DNA of 64,000 nt, taken from contig NZ_MBSS01000016.1 in NCBI RefSeq assembly GCF_001695855.1, positions 1 to 64,000 on the forward strand. The letters run 5' to 3'. This DNA comes from Ensifer sp. LC163. Its GTDB lineage: Bacteria; Pseudomonadota; Alphaproteobacteria; Rhizobiales; Rhizobiaceae. Both the position numbers and the translations under genes were made by a program. The notes below the pieces were generated by a model. The model did no database searches and was not told where the DNA came from. It was given only the letters and a program-made list of their open reading frames with translations. Positions 62,102 through 64,000 of the stretch are shown here, one piece after another (position 1 is the stretch's first letter; every line of letters begins with the position of its first letter).

Positions 62102-62516
62102 TTAGTCCTCGGTGACAGTCGAGGCCGTTGTCAGGCGGGGCGTCACGCCGCTGGAAACGGAGATGTTCGGAGTGACTGTGCCGGAATACAGGAGTTTGCC
62201 GGCCAACGTCGCGACAGTGCCGACACCGAAGTGCGTGATGGTGTTCGTGCCGCCGGTAGCAGCCGGGAAATCGATGTTCGCGACCGGGGAGACGGAGTTG
62301 TTGGTGACGGTCCAGCCGCCTGTCGTGCGCGCAACGGCGACGCGGGCATAGGAGGTGTAGGTGGCCTCGCGCCGCGAACACACCGGGCGGGATTGGCAGG
62401 TAGCCCTCGAGCAACGGCAACGCGACTTCAAGGCCCGAGAGCAGGCCAGCAAGGATCATCAGGCGGATGCTCCAGCCGTACCGGAGCACCGCCCGCCAGT
62501 TGGCGATCAGTTTCAT
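62102..62516 (-). pseudogene. Fused phage-like remnants: holin-like start and tail-protein end
   Basis: From 62516 the minus strand encodes MKLIANWRAVLRYGWSIRL and then MILAGLLSGLEVALPLLEG, the start of a small membrane protein like phage holins. After about 62365 the sense moves to another frame encoding ARVAVARTTGGWTVTNNSVS, FPAATGGTNTITHFGVG and LLYSGTVTPNISVSSGVTP, typical of short phage tail or structural proteins in rhizobial prophages, ending at 62102. Neither gene is complete. This is a junction of two phage genes joined by deletion. Confidence 0.6.
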
Positions 62517-62544
62517 GGTGATTGTTCCTGATGGATGGTTTGGA

Positions 62545-62733
62545 TCAGTCGTAGCGAAGCGTGGATGCAAACTGCTGAAGCATTGTGATCACCTCCGCCT
62601 TGGAGACATCCCGGACCTTGTAGTCGCCGTCCATCATCTCCCGGCGGATGCTGCCGTCTTCGTTCTTGGTGACGCGGATGTACACCGCGACCGTCTCGCG
62701 CAACACATCATCAATGCAAGGCTCAATGGGCAT
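62545..62733 (-). CDS. Small phage-like ORF (62 aa), function unknown
   Basis: Encodes MPIEPCIDDVLRETVAVYIR, VTKNEDGSIRREMMDGDYKV and a C-terminal SKAEVITMLQQF. A GAGGTGACCA site precedes the ATG. Its head recurs at 60716 and less well at 62067; a VRVTKxEDGxIRR segment recurs at 60548. Location next to phage-tail and holin fragments suggests phage origin. No family recognised. Confidence 0.55.
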   Translation of the reverse strand: MPIEPCIDDVLRETVAVYIRVTKNEDGSIRREMMDGDYKVRDVSKAEVITMLQQFASTLRYD

Positions 62734-62877
62734 TGGTCACCTCATGGCAGAAAGAAGAGCCAGGCTCGACGGCGGAGCTACACAAGCTTACATTGCACTG
62801 ATCTAGCGGTAAGCCTTGCTCAAGCATCTGCGAATATTCTGCACGCACCGTTGCAACCCGCCGAAGGAGGAAAGCAT

Positions 62878-63435
62878 ATGCGTGCCTTGGTTTTGGTGTT
62901 TGTTCGGCTCGGACCGACTTTCGTCTATGCGGCTGGCGCGATATTCGCGGCCAGCATCATCCTTCTGGCTATGTTTCCGTCCAGCCCGTTCACTTGGTGG
63001 CTGTACCTGATGATACGGCCGGTGTTGCGACTACCCATGTTTACGTTACTTGGCATTCCGGGCATGGACCCATGGCTTCTTTTGTCCGCCTTGGTATCCC
63101 TGGCCGTCGCTGGCGTATTTCTCGCCCGAAATCCGAAGCGCTATCTTAGGGCGCGCTTCGTTCACGCCCATATTGCGCTGCTCGCCTTGATAAGCGCCAA
63201 TACCTGGGCCAGCAGGGCGGAAGCAAGCAGCCTTGGACCATCCGTCCCTGGTGGCATCGACTGGACGCTTGCCATGCCAGCAACCATGCTCGGAACTGTG
63301 CTGATGGCCATCGCTGCGTTGTCCTGCCTCTCCTGCCATTCCGAAATCGTCCGCCGCATTCGCCGCAACGGCAAAGTCGCACGGTTGAAATTTACTAATT
63401 TAACAAGTTGCGATTGCCGTTTGCTGCAACCGTGA
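62878..63435 (+). CDS. Small four-helix membrane protein, paralogue of 43911-44405
   Basis: About 185 residues starting at the ATG 62878 (AAGGAGGAAAGC upstream). It shares the N-terminal RLGPTFVYAAGAIF, the RYLRARFVHAHIALLA block and a terminal VRRIRR with the gene at 43911. It has four hydrophobic segments and Cys residues (CLSCH) in the last one. The longer frame to 62467 runs antisense to phage-like fragments and is excluded. Function unknown. Confidence 0.72.
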   Translation: MRALVLVFVRLGPTFVYAAGAIFAASIILLAMFPSSPFTWWLYLMIRPVLRLPMFTLLGIPGMDPWLLLSALVSLAVAGVFLARNPKRYLRARFVHAHIALLALISANTWASRAEASSLGPSVPGGIDWTLAMPATMLGTVLMAIAALSCLSCHSEIVRRIRRNGKVARLKFTNLTSCDCRLLQP

Positions 63436-63442
63436 CAAACTG

Positions 63443-63468
63443 GCCCCCAACTATAACCAGTTGGGGGC
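63443..63468 (+). other. 10-bp hairpin directly before the methyltransferase-like gene
   Basis: GCCCCCAACT pairs with AGTTGGGGGC around ATAACC; the ATG follows 4 bp later. The GGGGG that should act as ribosome site is inside the 3' arm, so the hairpin could mask it. It could also end the upstream transcript. Confidence 0.55.
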
Positions 63469-63472
63469 ACCT

Positions 63473-64000
63473 ATGAGCATCCGATATTTGGCCCTTGCCG
63501 ACATTCTCGGTAGGATTTTCATCTGTCTCTATTTCATCCCGGCGATGATACCGAAGGTCTTTTACCTTCGGGATACATTCGCGCGCGACGATCTGGCGTC
63601 CATCGATTTTGTGATGGTGGCGTCGATTTTCACGTCTCTGCTGTTCCTCGGCATGATCTGCGCGGTCACGATTACTCGCCTCCCGCCGGTCCGCTCAACG
63701 GATCACGTAGAGGGCTATGTAACGGCTCTGGCCGGGACTTTTCTCATCGGCGCCCTGGTTGGCTATCTGCCGCAGGAGGATGTATCGACGACGACGAGGA
63801 TGATCGGCCTAGTCTTAACGATCATTGGTCTGCTGGCATCTATCTATGTTCTGGCCTGCCTTGGCAGGGCTTTCAGCATCATGCCTGACGCGCGAACACT
63901 GGTCACGAGCGGCCCTTATTCAGTGGTTCGACACCCGCTGTATCTCACCGAAGAGATCGCGGTCGTTGGCATCATCATTCTCAACCTCTCGGTTTGGTCT
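63473..64000 (+). CDS. Isoprenylcysteine carboxyl methyltransferase-like protein (partial)
   Basis: The open frame runs off the right edge after 176 codons. Hydrophobic segments at the start (LGRIFICLYFIPAMI) and middle, and RTLVTSGPYSVVRHPLYLTEE near the end, are the signature of ICMT/phospholipid methyltransferase-type membrane proteins; His-Pro in RHPLY is the conserved SAM-binding element. The acceptor is unknown. The C-terminus lies outside the window. Confidence 0.82.
   Translation, partial: MSIRYLALADILGRIFICLYFIPAMIPKVFYLRDTFARDDLASIDFVMVASIFTSLLFLGMICAVTITRLPPVRSTDHVEGYVTALAGTFLIGALVGYLPQEDVSTTTRMIGLVLTIIGLLASIYVLACLGRAFSIMPDARTLVTSGPYSVVRHPLYLTEEIAVVGIIILNLSVWS

Overview
The window looks like a chromosomal or megaplasmid segment of a Rhizobiales bacterium, most likely a Sinorhizobium/Ensifer/Rhizobium-type organism. 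The reasons are high GC content, six copies of a roughly 107-bp two-palindrome intergenic repeat that matches the description of RIME1, a BA14K-type secreted protein, DUF2778 and DUF2277 proteins, a Liv-type ABC importer and a complete Flp/Tad pilus locus. No tRNA, rRNA or CRISPR array was seen.

Region 1 (1-12000) is a type II secretion (T2SS) island. It holds gspE, a tightly overlapped minus-strand operon gspF-G-H-I-J-K-L-M-C, and the start of a divergent lipoprotein gene that is probably the secretin. Back to back with gspF are a Tat-signal multicopper oxidase and a SCO1-cytochrome c fusion protein. The arrangement suggests a dedicated copper-oxidase export system, possibly for extracellular metal oxidation.

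Region 2 (12300-23300) begins with a DUF2778 peptidoglycan enzyme, a DUF2277 gene and a LysR remnant split by a repeat. It continues with a set resembling quinone or electrophile detoxification: alpha/beta hydrolase, MFS exporter, frameshifted DoxX protein, Tat-type amidohydrolase, XapX protein, isochorismatase-like hydrolase, ring-cleaving VOC dioxygenase and a LysR regulator. Three promoters in this set carry the same element, AATTGC-N17-AATTGCG, which suggests one regulon.

Region 3 (23364-42790) is a 19-gene, all-minus-strand catabolic array. It has a five-gene Liv importer, GST, intradiol dioxygenase, SDR, beta-keto acid cleavage enzyme, quinone-oxidoreductase-like protein, cupin, gamma-carbonic-anhydrase-like protein, an alpha/beta hydrolase lacking its nucleophilic serine, acyl-CoA dehydrogenase, both ETF subunits, an AraC regulator and a two-subunit molybdenum hydroxylase. 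A divergent LacI regulator faces it across three identical GCAATCGATTGC palindromes. The pathway appears to import and oxidise an aromatic or N-heteroaromatic compound, but its substrate cannot be read from the sequence.

Region 4 (43100-59722) holds a BA14K protein, a small membrane protein, a TPR lipoprotein (TadD-like) and the Tad pilus locus: flp, cpaB, cpaC, a short lipoprotein, tadG, two TadE-like genes, cpaE, an embedded L,D-transpeptidase, cpaF, tadB, tadC, an AAA ATPase, and divergent cpaA.

Region 5 (59770-64000) is a decayed accessory zone. It has a broken transposase, phage-like fragments with three copies of the same small-ORF head, a PAP2/AUR1-type phosphatase, a second copy of the small membrane protein found in region 4, and the start of an isoprenylcysteine-methyltransferase-like gene that runs off the end.
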